Shown here: one piece after another, positions 25,497-34,159 of the stretch
Position numbering within the stretch: the first letter of the stretch is position 1
Layout: each line of letters opens with the position of its first letter
NCBI RefSeq assembly: GCF_002564105.1
Contig: NZ_PDBX01000001.1
Coordinates: forward strand, 3,162,001 to 3,226,000
From: Collimonas sp. PA-H2
GTDB lineage: Bacteria > Pseudomonadota > Gammaproteobacteria > Burkholderiales > Burkholderiaceae_D
Reading direction: 5' to 3'
Length of the DNA: 64,000 nucleotides
Made by a program: the position numbers and the translations under genes
The notes under the pieces: model-generated
Told to the model about the DNA's origin: nothing
Seen by the model: the letters and a program-made list of their open reading frames with translations, nothing else
Databases searched by the model: none

Positions 25497-28400
25497 TTAC
25501 TTCAGTTCCATCGCAAGCACATGCATCACTGCGCCATTGTCGGTCTGATACGGCAAGGTGATGCTCTTTACCTGGCGTTGCTGGTCCAGCTTGGCGTCCC
25601 AGTAATAGACATAAGCCTTGGTGTTGTCGGTGTTGCCGTTCTGATCGACACGATGGGCGCTGGTCAGGGCAATCTGGTTGTAGCTGCCGACCTTGGCGGA
25701 GCCGCCGCCCAGGGTCCAGTCGTCGAAGCGCAGGTCGAAACTGGCCTGGGTATTGTCGGTATAGGTCACGGTCAGCTTGCCGGTGGGCGCACTGGAGGCA
25801 TTGGTGGAACTGCCCAGCAAGGCGAGTGTGCCTGCTCCCTGTGGCTTGGCCAGGGTAATGGTTTGCCCCTGGCTGACCATATTGTCCAGTCCTGACTTGC
25901 CGTCGGGCCAGGTGAACTGGATGCCGTTGAAGCTGAAGCTGCCGCCTGGCTTCACTCCGGCTGTCGCCAGCGCCTGCGACGAATAGCTCCAGCCGCCCAT
26001 GTCATAGGTATAGCCCTCCAGCCCGCGTGTGGTTTTCTGGCCATCAGTGCCTATGCCGTGATTATTCAAGGCGTCGGCCAGGCTGGTAAAGCTGTCGAGG
26101 CCGAACGACGGCATCTTGGCCGATGAATCCTGGCCCCATTGCGACTGGCTGGCTGCCAGCGTGAAGTCCAGCGTGGCGCTATCCTTCAAATCCTTCAGCC
26201 ACAGCCAGGGCATGTCGAGCGCCTGGCCATTCAGCGCCAAGGTCTGGATATACGGCGAGTTGCTGGCGGCGCCTTTGGCGTTGATTACCAGTTTCTTGCT
26301 GCCGTCGGCCCAGCGGATCACCACCTTGTCGAACATCGGGCTGCCGACAGTCAAGCCGCTGACCGCCTGGATTTCCGGATACAAGCCGATTGCCGCCCAC
26401 ACGTACCAGGACGAGACCGCACCGAGATCGTCATTGCCCGGCAAGCCGCCCGGATCGTCCGAGAACACCGTGTTGGCCACATCCCGCACCACCTTCTGGG
26501 TGCGCCATGGTGCGCCGCTCCAGTTGTACAGCCAGGGCGTGGCGAAGCTCGGTTCATTGCCCATGTAGAAGTTGGGCAGGTTCATGCCGGCGTTGAGATT
26601 CTGGAAGAAGGCGTCGAGGCGCTTTATAGTGGCCGCGTTGCCGCCTACCAGCTTGAACAGGCCGCGCGCGTCGTAGGCCGACATCCAGGTATATTGCTCG
26701 GCGTTGCCTTCCACCATGTCGGCGTTCGGCTGCGGATTCAGCAGCCAGCTGCCATTGCGATAGCGCGGCAGCAGTTGTTTTTGCGTCGGGTTGAATTGGT
26801 TTTTCCAGTTGGCGGAACGGCTCAGGAATAGCTGGTAGTTCATGTTGTCGCCCAGGGCCTTGGCCAGCTGCGCGGTGGCGAAGTCCGCAGTACCGAATTC
26901 AAACGTCAGCGAGCCGGCCCACCAGCCATTGTCCATGGCGGCATAGCCATGCACCAGATAGTCGTTCATGCGGTCGACGCTGTCGCGCACGTGATCGCCG
27001 GTACATTGCACATCGGCCTTGTTGCCGACCAGGGTCATGTAGTCCAGCGCCTTTTTTGCATCGAAGTTGGTGGCGCCGAAAGCGTAACCGCCCATGATGG
27101 TAGGCACGCCGGAATCGCCCGGCATGATGCCGGCGTCGACATTGATCGGCGCCCAGCGCGGGATGGCGCCGCACTGGTCGGCGTCGTTGACCAGCGATTG
27201 CATCATGTCGCTGGTTTCCTTGGGAAACAGCATACTGTTCAAGGGGATCAGGCTGCGGTACACGTCCCAGTTGGAATAGTTGACATACTGGGTGCGGCCG
27301 GCCTGCACCTTGTGAGTTTTCTGGTCGAAGCCGAGATAGTCGCCGGTGACGTCGCTATTGGTGTTGGGCGACAGCAGCGAGTGATATAGCGCGGTATAGA
27401 ACTTGCGTTTTTCGGTCTCGCTGCCGCCGGTGACCTGGATCGCGTTGAGACGATTGTTCCAGGCATCGGCGGCGGCATCGCGCACGGCGTTGAAATCCCA
27501 GTTCGGGTTTTCCTGTTCCAGGTTCTTGCGGGCATTGTCGCTGCTGACATAGGACAGGCCGATTTTCATCAGCACCGCCGGCTTGCTGCCGGCGTCGAAG
27601 CTCACGTCAGCCTTGCCGTTGCTGATGGTGGTCGTGATGTCGCGGTCGAACTTGGCGTAGAAGTACAGGGTATAAGTCCGCGCGCCGCAAAACTTGCCGC
27701 CCACGGTGGAACCGGACAAGCCATCCTTGCCCTCGGCCTTGATGACGCCGGTGGTCGACGAGATGGTGTTGCTGCGGGTGGCGTCGAACACCAGGTAAGG
27801 AGTCTTGTTGGCGCTGGCGATGGCTGACCTGGCCGGGAAGGTAAAGCGGCCGAAACCGCTTCTGGTGGTCGCTGTCAGCTCGGTGCTGATGCCGTCGTTC
27901 AAAGTCACCTGGTAATAACCGGGCCGCGCTGTTTCATTCTTGTGATCGAAATTTTCCTTGGCGTTGACGCCGACTGAGCTGGTGTCGAAGGTCGGCATGA
28001 TCGGCAGCTCGCCTTCGTTGCCGTCGCAACCGGAGCCGCTCATCTGCGTCAGCGGGAAACCGGTGATGGTCTTTTCCTTGTAGATGTAACCCACCGGATG
28101 GTCCTGGCCGCCGTTGCTGGGGGTCATGGGCGTCCATTGCACCATGCCGAACGGCGTCGTGGCGCCGGGGAAGGTGCCGCCCCTGGCGCCAGCCGGCACA
28201 GGGTCGGTGGCCGGCGCCGATGAATCCGCGGTGCCGATGAAGGGATTGACGTACTGGGTCAGTGCAGTCTTGACAAAGACATCGGCGGTCGCTGCGGGTG
28301 TGCTGGCCGGGGTGGTATTCGGAGCCGGATTCGGACTGGGATTCGAAGCAGTATCGGTGCTAGCAGTCAGATTTCCCGGCGTGCTGCTTGGGGCTGGAGT

Positions 28401-28571
28401 GCTGGCGTTGGCCGGCGCAACGACTGGAGCGGCGTTGCCGGGCACGCTGTTGGGGGCGGCAGCCGTACCAGGGTTGGCGCTTGCGAACGATTGATCCGAA
28501 CCGTCGCCGCAGCCAAAAAGTGCAGCGACAGCCATTCCGATGGCAAGATTTCTATTCAAGTGCAGATTCAT
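25497..28571 (-). CDS. GH92 alpha-mannosidase lipoprotein (first copy)
   Basis: 1024-residue calcium-dependent exo-alpha-mannosidase of family GH92. Lipobox FGC near residue 20; then an Ala/Pro/Ser/Thr-rich linker (about 30-110) of the kind that extends an enzyme from the membrane. The GH92 domain starts QYVNPFIGTADS and contains PGATTPFGMVQWTP, ITGFPLTQMSGSGC, the substrate loop MGNEPSFATPWLYNWSG (GNEP at 671-674), and GLPGNDDLGAVSSWYVWAA near the catalytic acids. A C-terminal extension (about 840-1024) looks like one or two beta-sandwich modules. ATG 28571 follows GGAGGAACA; longer reading frames lack a signal peptide. Last gene of the mannan operon. Confidence 0.93.
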   Translation of the reverse strand: MNLHLNRNLAIGMAVAALFGCGDGSDQSFASANPGTAAAPNSVPGNAAPVVAPANASTPAPSSTPGNLTASTDTASNPSPNPAPNTTPASTPAATADVFVKTALTQYVNPFIGTADSSAPATDPVPAGARGGTFPGATTPFGMVQWTPMTPSNGGQDHPVGYIYKEKTITGFPLTQMSGSGCDGNEGELPIMPTFDTSSVGVNAKENFDHKNETARPGYYQVTLNDGISTELTATTRSGFGRFTFPARSAIASANKTPYLVFDATRSNTISSTTGVIKAEGKDGLSGSTVGGKFCGARTYTLYFYAKFDRDITTTISNGKADVSFDAGSKPAVLMKIGLSYVSSDNARKNLEQENPNWDFNAVRDAAADAWNNRLNAIQVTGGSETEKRKFYTALYHSLLSPNTNSDVTGDYLGFDQKTHKVQAGRTQYVNYSNWDVYRSLIPLNSMLFPKETSDMMQSLVNDADQCGAIPRWAPINVDAGIMPGDSGVPTIMGGYAFGATNFDAKKALDYMTLVGNKADVQCTGDHVRDSVDRMNDYLVHGYAAMDNGWWAGSLTFEFGTADFATAQLAKALGDNMNYQLFLSRSANWKNQFNPTQKQLLPRYRNGSWLLNPQPNADMVEGNAEQYTWMSAYDARGLFKLVGGNAATIKRLDAFFQNLNAGMNLPNFYMGNEPSFATPWLYNWSGAPWRTQKVVRDVANTVFSDDPGGLPGNDDLGAVSSWYVWAAIGLYPEIQAVSGLTVGSPMFDKVVIRWADGSKKLVINAKGAASNSPYIQTLALNGQALDMPWLWLKDLKDSATLDFTLAASQSQWGQDSSAKMPSFGLDSFTSLADALNNHGIGTDGQKTTRGLEGYTYDMGGWSYSSQALATAGVKPGGSFSFNGIQFTWPDGKSGLDNMVSQGQTITLAKPQGAGTLALLGSSTNASSAPTGKLTVTYTDNTQASFDLRFDDWTLGGGSAKVGSYNQIALTSAHRVDQNGNTDNTKAYVYYWDAKLDQQRQVKSITLPYQTDNGAVMHVLAMELK

Positions 28572-28715
28572 TGTTCCTCCAATTGCGTTATTTTTGAAAG
28601 TCCAAGTTTCTGGATCAGGCTGGCGTGCTTGCATAAAGGCGAACGCGGTCCGCGCCAGCGGCAGGCGAACGCCGGCGAACCGGCCGCATGGCCGATCCAC
28701 ATCCTTTGAATTGCG

Positions 28716-31328
28716 TCAGGGAGACTGGGAAAAATTGCCGGCGGCGCCGGACGGCGGCGCGCTGGCCTGGCCCCACGAAGTCGGCTTGTCGGAGACGCTG
28801 AAATCCAGCGTGCCGCCGGCCTGCACTTTGCTCAGCGGCAGCCAGGTGCTGGGCCAGTCCTGGCCATTCACTTTCAGGGCTTTGACAAAGGCGGCATTCT
28901 TGTCGCGCTTGATGAGCAAGCGTTTGCCGTCCGCCAGTTGGATCGTGACGCTGGAGAATTGCGGCGTCGCCATCGTCAATCCCGGCACGCCGGGAATCAT
29001 CGGATACAAGCCCAGCGCAGCCCACACATACCAGCCTGACGTGGCGCCGACATCGTCATTGCCCGGCAAGCCCTCGGGTTTGCTGGAGAAGGTGGCGGCC
29101 ATGATCTGCGGCAGCACGAACTGCGCGCGCGAAGGCGTGCCGGTCCAGTTATAGGCCCATGGCGAGGCGAAGCCGGGCTCGTTGCCCATGTAGAAGTCAT
29201 CCGAGTTCTCACCGCCATTGAGCCGGCTGCTGTCCAGCGTCAGCCCGGACGGCGTTCCCGCTTTGGCGCTGATGGAAAACAAGGTGTCGAGGCGCTGAAT
29301 GGCCGCTGCGTTGCCGCCGAGGGCGGTGACGATCTTGCCCAGGTCATGCGGAATCGCCCACAGGTACTGGGCCGCCGTGCCTTCGTGATAACCGTCGTCT
29401 TGCGAGGGCGAAGCCCAGTTGCCGGCTAAGTCTTTGACCGCCAGTACTTTGGTGCTTGGATTGAAAATGTTCTTCCAGTTCTCGCCGCGCAGGAGCAGGG
29501 TGGCGGCACTCTTCTTGTCGTCGGCGGAGACGTCGCCCGGGTTCAGGTTGCTGATGAAGCGTCCGATGGCGAAATCGCGGTTGGCGCCTTCGATCGTCAG
29601 CGAGCCGGTATGGATGCCGCTGGCGTCGCTGCCCTCGGCGACATAGCCCAGTTTGAGGTAATCCGGCATATTGCCTTGCGCGGTGCCGGCCACATTCCTG
29701 CCGAAAGCCGGATTGCCGTTGCAAGCAGGCCATTGCGGCCAGTCCGGGCTGGGGCCGAAGGCGGCGCGCTTCATGTAGGTCAGGGCGGTGGCGCTGTCGA
29801 AGCGGGTGGCGCCGAAGGCTTGCAGGCTGGCTAGCAGCATAGGCGCGTGGTCGCCCTCCATCGGCACATCATCGACGTTGGCGTCGGCCCAGTGCGGGAA
29901 GGCGCCGCATTGCGTGGCGTCGCTTACCAGCGATTGCGCCATATCGGCCGCTTCGTCGCGGAACAGCCAGGCATGCATGGCGCCGAGCGAGCGGTAGGTA
30001 TCCCAGATGGAGAAGGTGGTGTAGTGGTTGCGGCGCACCAGTACGCCGTTCTTGTCCTTGTAGGTATCGGTCTGGTGACGCTGCTTGTCCAGGCCGATGT
30101 AGCTGCCGTCGACATCGCTGAACAAGGTCGGGCCGGACATGGCGTGGTAGAAGGCTGTATAGAACTGCGTCAGGGAATCGCTGCTGGCGCCGGCCGCATC
30201 CACCTGGATGGTGTTGAGCCGGGTGTTCCATATAGCATCCGCCTGGCTTTTGGTCTTGTCGAAATCGAAGCCGGCGTTTTCTTTTTTCAGGTTGCGCAAG
30301 GCATTGGCCGGGCTGACATAGGACAGGCCAACCTTGACCGCCGCGCTGCTGCCGGCCGACTTGGACAGATCGAAATTCAGGATCAGGGTGCCGGTGTTGT
30401 TGATGAAACGCGGCGCCGTGGCGTAGGCGGAATTGGACTGTATGTAGAAATACACGTCGTAAGAGCCGCCGCAGTTGAACTTGTTGCTGGTCTTGCCGTA
30501 GAAGCCGCTAGCGTCGACTGGATCTTGCCAGATCTGGGCGCTGACGCCGGTCTGCGAATTGTTCTGGGTAGCATCGATCACCAGGATGGCCTTGGTTTTA
30601 TCCGGATAGGTGAAGCGGGCAAAGCCGCTGCGTGCGGTTGCGGTCAACTCGGTGACGATACCGTCCTTGGTCTTCACCTTGTAGTAGCCGGGCGCGGCGC
30701 TTTCGTCTTTATGGTCGAAGGTATTGCTGCTATTGCGCATGACCTGATTGGTGCTGCTGGCGAGCTGGCTGGTCAGCATGGTCGGCATGATCGGCAAGGT
30801 GCCGCCGCTGCGGCAACCCGGCCCGCTGATGCGGGTCATGCTGAAATAGTTGATCATGTTGCTGTCGTAGTTGTAGCCGGACCCGCTGGAATAATACTGA
30901 TGATCGATGTCGGTATCGGGGCCGAAGGAGACCATGCCGAACGGCAGGGTTGCCGCCGGGCTGGTGTTGCCGGGATGGGTGCCACCGGGTTGCTGTCTGG
31001 TGCCGAGGAAGGGATTGATGTACTTGGTCAGCGCCAGTTCGGGCAGCGGCTTGAGCGCGCTGTCGGCGTCGGCCACTGGCGCCGCGGTACTGGTTCCCGG
31101 TGGACCTGACTGACCGATGGCCCCGGTTGCGCCAGCGGCTCCTGTCGCGCCAGTCGCTCCCGGTTGGCCGGGGATGCCGTTAGTGCCGGCAATTCCGGTT
31201 GCGCCGCTGGCGCCGGCTGCACCGGCGCTGCCGGTTTTCCCATCGATGCCATTTGAACCATCTCCGCAGCCGAACAACATGAGCGCGAGTGCGCTCGCTG
31301 CAAGTTTCCTGCATGTCTGCTTATTCAT
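28716..31328 (-). CDS. GH92 alpha-mannosidase lipoprotein with a collagen-like stalk (second copy)
   Basis: 870 residues. Lipobox FGC gives lipidated C21, followed immediately by 17 uninterrupted Gly-X-Y triplets (residues 27-77), a collagen-like stalk. The GH92 domain starts KYINPFLGTRQQPGGTHPG and contains PAATLPFGMVSFGPDTD, MTRISGPGCRSGG, MGNEPGFASPWAYNWTG (GNEP at 715-718) and GLPGNDDVGATSGWYVWAALG. It shares the same GGAGGAACA leader and FGCGDGS lipobox with the neighbouring GH92, so the two are related by duplication, but only this one has the collagen region. It lacks the C-terminal extension of the first copy. Confidence 0.93.
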   Translation of the reverse strand: MNKQTCRKLAASALALMLFGCGDGSNGIDGKTGSAGAAGASGATGIAGTNGIPGQPGATGATGAAGATGAIGQSGPPGTSTAAPVADADSALKPLPELALTKYINPFLGTRQQPGGTHPGNTSPAATLPFGMVSFGPDTDIDHQYYSSGSGYNYDSNMINYFSMTRISGPGCRSGGTLPIMPTMLTSQLASSTNQVMRNSSNTFDHKDESAAPGYYKVKTKDGIVTELTATARSGFARFTYPDKTKAILVIDATQNNSQTGVSAQIWQDPVDASGFYGKTSNKFNCGGSYDVYFYIQSNSAYATAPRFINNTGTLILNFDLSKSAGSSAAVKVGLSYVSPANALRNLKKENAGFDFDKTKSQADAIWNTRLNTIQVDAAGASSDSLTQFYTAFYHAMSGPTLFSDVDGSYIGLDKQRHQTDTYKDKNGVLVRRNHYTTFSIWDTYRSLGAMHAWLFRDEAADMAQSLVSDATQCGAFPHWADANVDDVPMEGDHAPMLLASLQAFGATRFDSATALTYMKRAAFGPSPDWPQWPACNGNPAFGRNVAGTAQGNMPDYLKLGYVAEGSDASGIHTGSLTIEGANRDFAIGRFISNLNPGDVSADDKKSAATLLLRGENWKNIFNPSTKVLAVKDLAGNWASPSQDDGYHEGTAAQYLWAIPHDLGKIVTALGGNAAAIQRLDTLFSISAKAGTPSGLTLDSSRLNGGENSDDFYMGNEPGFASPWAYNWTGTPSRAQFVLPQIMAATFSSKPEGLPGNDDVGATSGWYVWAALGLYPMIPGVPGLTMATPQFSSVTIQLADGKRLLIKRDKNAAFVKALKVNGQDWPSTWLPLSKVQAGGTLDFSVSDKPTSWGQASAPPSGAAGNFSQSP
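31098..31250. repeat. Collagen-like Gly-X-Y coding repeat
   Basis: 51 codons encoding 17 consecutive Gly-X-Y triplets, rich in Ala and Thr at X and Y (GAT, GAA, GPP). The DNA is a degenerate nine-base repeat (GCGCCGGTC-like). Confidence 0.93.
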
Positions 31329-31539
31329 TGTTCCTCCTTATAATCGTTACTTGCTTATGCAAAGTAATCGGAAACACCTACCCACTACGAAGTCGATTCG
31401 CATTTCAGTATTTGCTGGTGTGGCCAGATCCGGGAGAGCGGCTGGCGACAGGGCGGGCCATGACGGCGCCGCGGGTCAAGAGATATTCAGTACAAGCATT
31501 CAGGTGATATATTCGACGGGATTCGCATCATCGGCTGTG

Positions 31540-32754
31540 CTATTTCAAGACGCCGAGCACTTCATAACAAGCGCCCATGGTGTGGTAATCGGTCTTGCCG
31601 GCCGGGCTCTTTTCATCGCTGTACTTGCGGTTGTCGCGGGTCAGGATGCGGAACCAGGCGCCATGCTGGTGATCGATGAAATGCCGCCAGCTGTATTGCC
31701 AGATATGGTCGTACCAGTCCCAGAAGCGATGCTTGCCGGTGCGCTGGGCCAGCAGGGCGGCGGCGGCAAAGCTCTCTGCCTGCACCCAGAAATATTTGTC
31801 CTGGTCGCAGATCACGCCGTCCGGCGCGAAGCCGTAGTAGATGCCGCCGCACTCCATGTCCCAGGCCGCATCCATGCCGGCGTCGAACAGTTCGATGGCG
31901 CGCGGCAGCAGCCATTCCAGCGGCCGGTGCCGTTCCAGTATCAGCAGTAGCTTGGCCCATTCGGTGTGATGGCCGGGCTGGAAGCCCCAGGGCCGGAAGA
32001 TGTTGCTGCTGTCTTCCTTGTTGTGGTCCCAGTCGACCGACCAGTCCGGATGGTAATGTTCCCAGATCAAGCCATTGCTCAGGGCTGCCTGGCGCACCGT
32101 GATATGGCGCGCCACCATTTCGGCGCGGTCCAGGAACAGCTTATCGCCGCTGGCTTCATAGGCCGCCAGCAGCGCCTCGGTCATGTGCATGTTGGCGTTC
32201 TGGCCGCGATAGGTTTGCAGCTGCCAGTCGGCGCTGGCCTCGTCGGCATACAGGCCGGCGTGCGGTTCCCAGAAACGCTGTTCCAGGAGGTCGTAGGTTT
32301 GATACAGCCATTCTTTGGCGTCGGCCACGCCCGCCATCATGGCGTGGGCGTAAGCCAGCAGGACGAACGCCAGGCCGTAGCAATGGCGGGTCGGATCGAG
32401 CACTTGCTTGCGGCCGTCTTTCCAGGACAAGGTCCAATCATAGCCCTGCAGCTGGGCATCCCAATGCACTTCGCGCAGGAAGGCCACGCCATGCCGGACC
32501 GCATCCAGATAGGTGGGGTCGCCGAACTGGCGGTAGGCCATCGCATAGTTGAAGATGAAGCGCGTGCTGCTCACCAGATGCCGGGTTTCGCTGTCGTAGA
32601 CGCTGCCGTCATCCTTGAAGAAGTGATAGAAGCCGCCCGCGGCATCGATGGCGCGCGGATGATAGAAGCGCATGGTGTCGCGCACGTGCTGCAGCAGAAA
32701 GGACGGCTGGCGGAATTCGTTCTTGGGCATGGCGGTCGGTTCGAGCATGTTCAT
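31540..32754 (-). CDS. AGE-family sugar isomerase/epimerase (mannose isomerase-like)
   Basis: 404-residue (alpha/alpha)6-barrel enzyme of the N-acylglucosamine 2-epimerase family, the branch containing YihS and bacterial D-mannose isomerase. It interconverts mannose and fructose (or glucose), which fits mannose released by GH92 enzymes. Landmarks are STRFIFNYAMAYR, RHCYGLAFVLLAY, ANMHMTEALLAAYE, WGFQPGHHTEWAKLLL with a catalytic His, DQDKYFWVQAESFAAAALL and the C-terminal KTDYHTMGACYEV (H391). No signal peptide, so cytoplasmic. Its ATG overlaps the stop of the LacI gene (ATGA), so it is translationally coupled to the regulator. Confidence 0.92.
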   Translation of the reverse strand: MNMLEPTAMPKNEFRQPSFLLQHVRDTMRFYHPRAIDAAGGFYHFFKDDGSVYDSETRHLVSSTRFIFNYAMAYRQFGDPTYLDAVRHGVAFLREVHWDAQLQGYDWTLSWKDGRKQVLDPTRHCYGLAFVLLAYAHAMMAGVADAKEWLYQTYDLLEQRFWEPHAGLYADEASADWQLQTYRGQNANMHMTEALLAAYEASGDKLFLDRAEMVARHITVRQAALSNGLIWEHYHPDWSVDWDHNKEDSSNIFRPWGFQPGHHTEWAKLLLILERHRPLEWLLPRAIELFDAGMDAAWDMECGGIYYGFAPDGVICDQDKYFWVQAESFAAAALLAQRTGKHRFWDWYDHIWQYSWRHFIDHQHGAWFRILTRDNRKYSDEKSPAGKTDYHTMGACYEVLGVLK

Positions 32755-33743
32755 GCGAGCGCCCCGTTGCCCAGCGTGCTGGCGCGCTGGATCAGCTCCA
32801 CCGGCAGCACCACTTCGGTTTGCGCCGGCGCATCGTCCAGCAATAGCTGCATGCCCATCCGCCCCAGCGCTTCCTTGTCGACCGCCAGCGTAGTGAGCGG
32901 CGGCGCGGCGCTGGTAGCGCCATCGATATTATCGAAGCCGACAAGCGCGATATCTTCCGGAATCCGCAAGCCGCGCGCCTGGCATGCATTCATGACGGCC
33001 AGCGCGGTGGCGTCGTTGTAGCAGAATATGGCGTCCGGCGGCGGTCCCGATTGCAGCAGGGTGTGTATTGCGGCGGCGGCCTGCTGCTGCAGTTCCTGGC
33101 CTGGCTGCAAAGTGATTTCCAGGCGCGGGTCGAACAAGCGGCCGGCTTCGAACAGCGCCTGGCGGTAGCCCAGCGCGCGTTGCGCAATACTGTAATGCGA
33201 CAGCGGACCGGAAATGAAGGCCAGCCGCTGGCGGCCGAGCTCCATCAGATGGCGGGTCGCCGCCAGGGCGCCGCCGAGATTGTCGATGTTCACGGAGCGG
33301 AAGCCGGGCGCCCACAAATCGATCAGCACTACCGGCTTGCCGGTCTTGGTCAGCCATTCCAGCACTTCCGGTTCCATGAAGCCGGCCACCGCCAGCGCAT
33401 CGGGTTCGTGCAGGCGGATCTGTTCCATCACATTGTCGGCCGGACCTATCGACAGCACGGTCGGCACGATGCTGCGCTCGCGGCAGGCGGTTTCCACACC
33501 GTGCAGCACATGCGAAAAAAACGGGCTGGCAACAAAATTATTGTGCTGGCGATGCAGCAGGAAAGTCAGGCGGCGGATTTTTCCCTGACGCAGGTTGGCT
33601 TCGTTGTAGCCAAGCTGGGACGCGATCCTTTGTACATGGATGCGGGTCTGCTCGGTCAGGCCCGATTGTTTTTTCAGGGCGCGCGACACGGTGCCGATGG
33701 ATACATTGGCAGCCAGTGCGATATCGCGGATCGTTGCTCGCAT
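32751..33743 (-). CDS. LacI-family transcriptional regulator of the mannan operon
   Basis: 330 residues. N-terminal LacI HTH and hinge: TIRDIALAANVSIGTVSRAL, GLTEQTRIHVQRIASQLGYN. Sugar-binding core starts near residue 58 (RRLTFLLHRQHNNFVASPFF) and has GFMEPEVLEWL, DNLGGALAATRHLMELGRQR and CYNDATALAVMNACQARGLRIPEDIALVGFDN. ATG 33743 follows AGGAGGAGA. First gene of an operon LacI, isomerase, GH92, GH92, all minus strand. The perfect dyad at 33956-33975 upstream is its likely operator, so it probably represses its own operon until a mannose-type inducer binds. Confidence 0.93.
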   Translation of the reverse strand: MRATIRDIALAANVSIGTVSRALKKQSGLTEQTRIHVQRIASQLGYNEANLRQGKIRRLTFLLHRQHNNFVASPFFSHVLHGVETACRERSIVPTVLSIGPADNVMEQIRLHEPDALAVAGFMEPEVLEWLTKTGKPVVLIDLWAPGFRSVNIDNLGGALAATRHLMELGRQRLAFISGPLSHYSIAQRALGYRQALFEAGRLFDPRLEITLQPGQELQQQAAAAIHTLLQSGPPPDAIFCYNDATALAVMNACQARGLRIPEDIALVGFDNIDGATSAAPPLTTLAVDKEALGRMGMQLLLDDAPAQTEVVLPVELIQRASTLGNGALA

Positions 33744-33955
33744 TCTCTCCTCCTTGTTTGCAGGCTGCCGCTGCGGCGCCTGCATTTGCTTGAGATCCAG
33801 CTGATCGCGCTGTCGTGCTTCATGCCGCCGGAGCTCAAGGATGTTTTGTGAGTATTAATGTATAGTAAAAAAATGAAATTTACAAATATTCCTTAAATAA
33901 ACTTGCATAACTAGCTGATATATAAGGATTTATTTTACATTTGTTAGATTTATTT

Positions 33956-33975
33956 GTTTAGTAAACGTACTAAAC
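33956..33975. promoter_or_regulatory. Candidate LacI-family operator
   Basis: Perfect inverted repeat GTTTAGTA (33956-33963), spacer AACG, TACTAAAC (33968-33975), 212 bases upstream of the LacI start. LacI-family operators are commonly 16-20-base palindromes with a central CG, as here. No second copy is seen elsewhere in the operon. Confidence 0.65.
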
Positions 33976-34092
33976 CTTAGTCATTCCGCGCTCTATAAAT
34001 AGGTATATGCGAAGAAACAGTATCTAAAGTCTGTCGGGGTATCGATTCTTGCCGGGGATGTTGCAGCGCTTTGATTGTTACCTTGTGTGGCG

Positions 34093-34125
34093 AAAAAAAA
34101 GCGGGCCGCCGCTGCCGGCGCCCGC
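34093..34125 (-). terminator. Rho-independent terminator of the S9 peptidase gene
   Basis: GC-rich stem GCGGGC (34101-34106) with GCCCGC (34120-34125) and inner GCC/GGC pairing, followed on the minus strand by eight T (34100-34093). Confidence 0.8.
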
Positions 34126-34159
34126 GCTTTCCATATCAAGTAAAGTAATGCGTTGACGT

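Larger units (their letters stand above)
33744..34159. other. AT-rich regulatory gap upstream of the LacI operon
   Basis: 416 bases with no gene. The middle (about 33850-34010) is strongly AT-rich and holds the palindrome at 33956-33975 and TATA-like stretches. The right part holds the terminator of the S9 peptidase gene (34093-34125). Confidence 0.6.
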
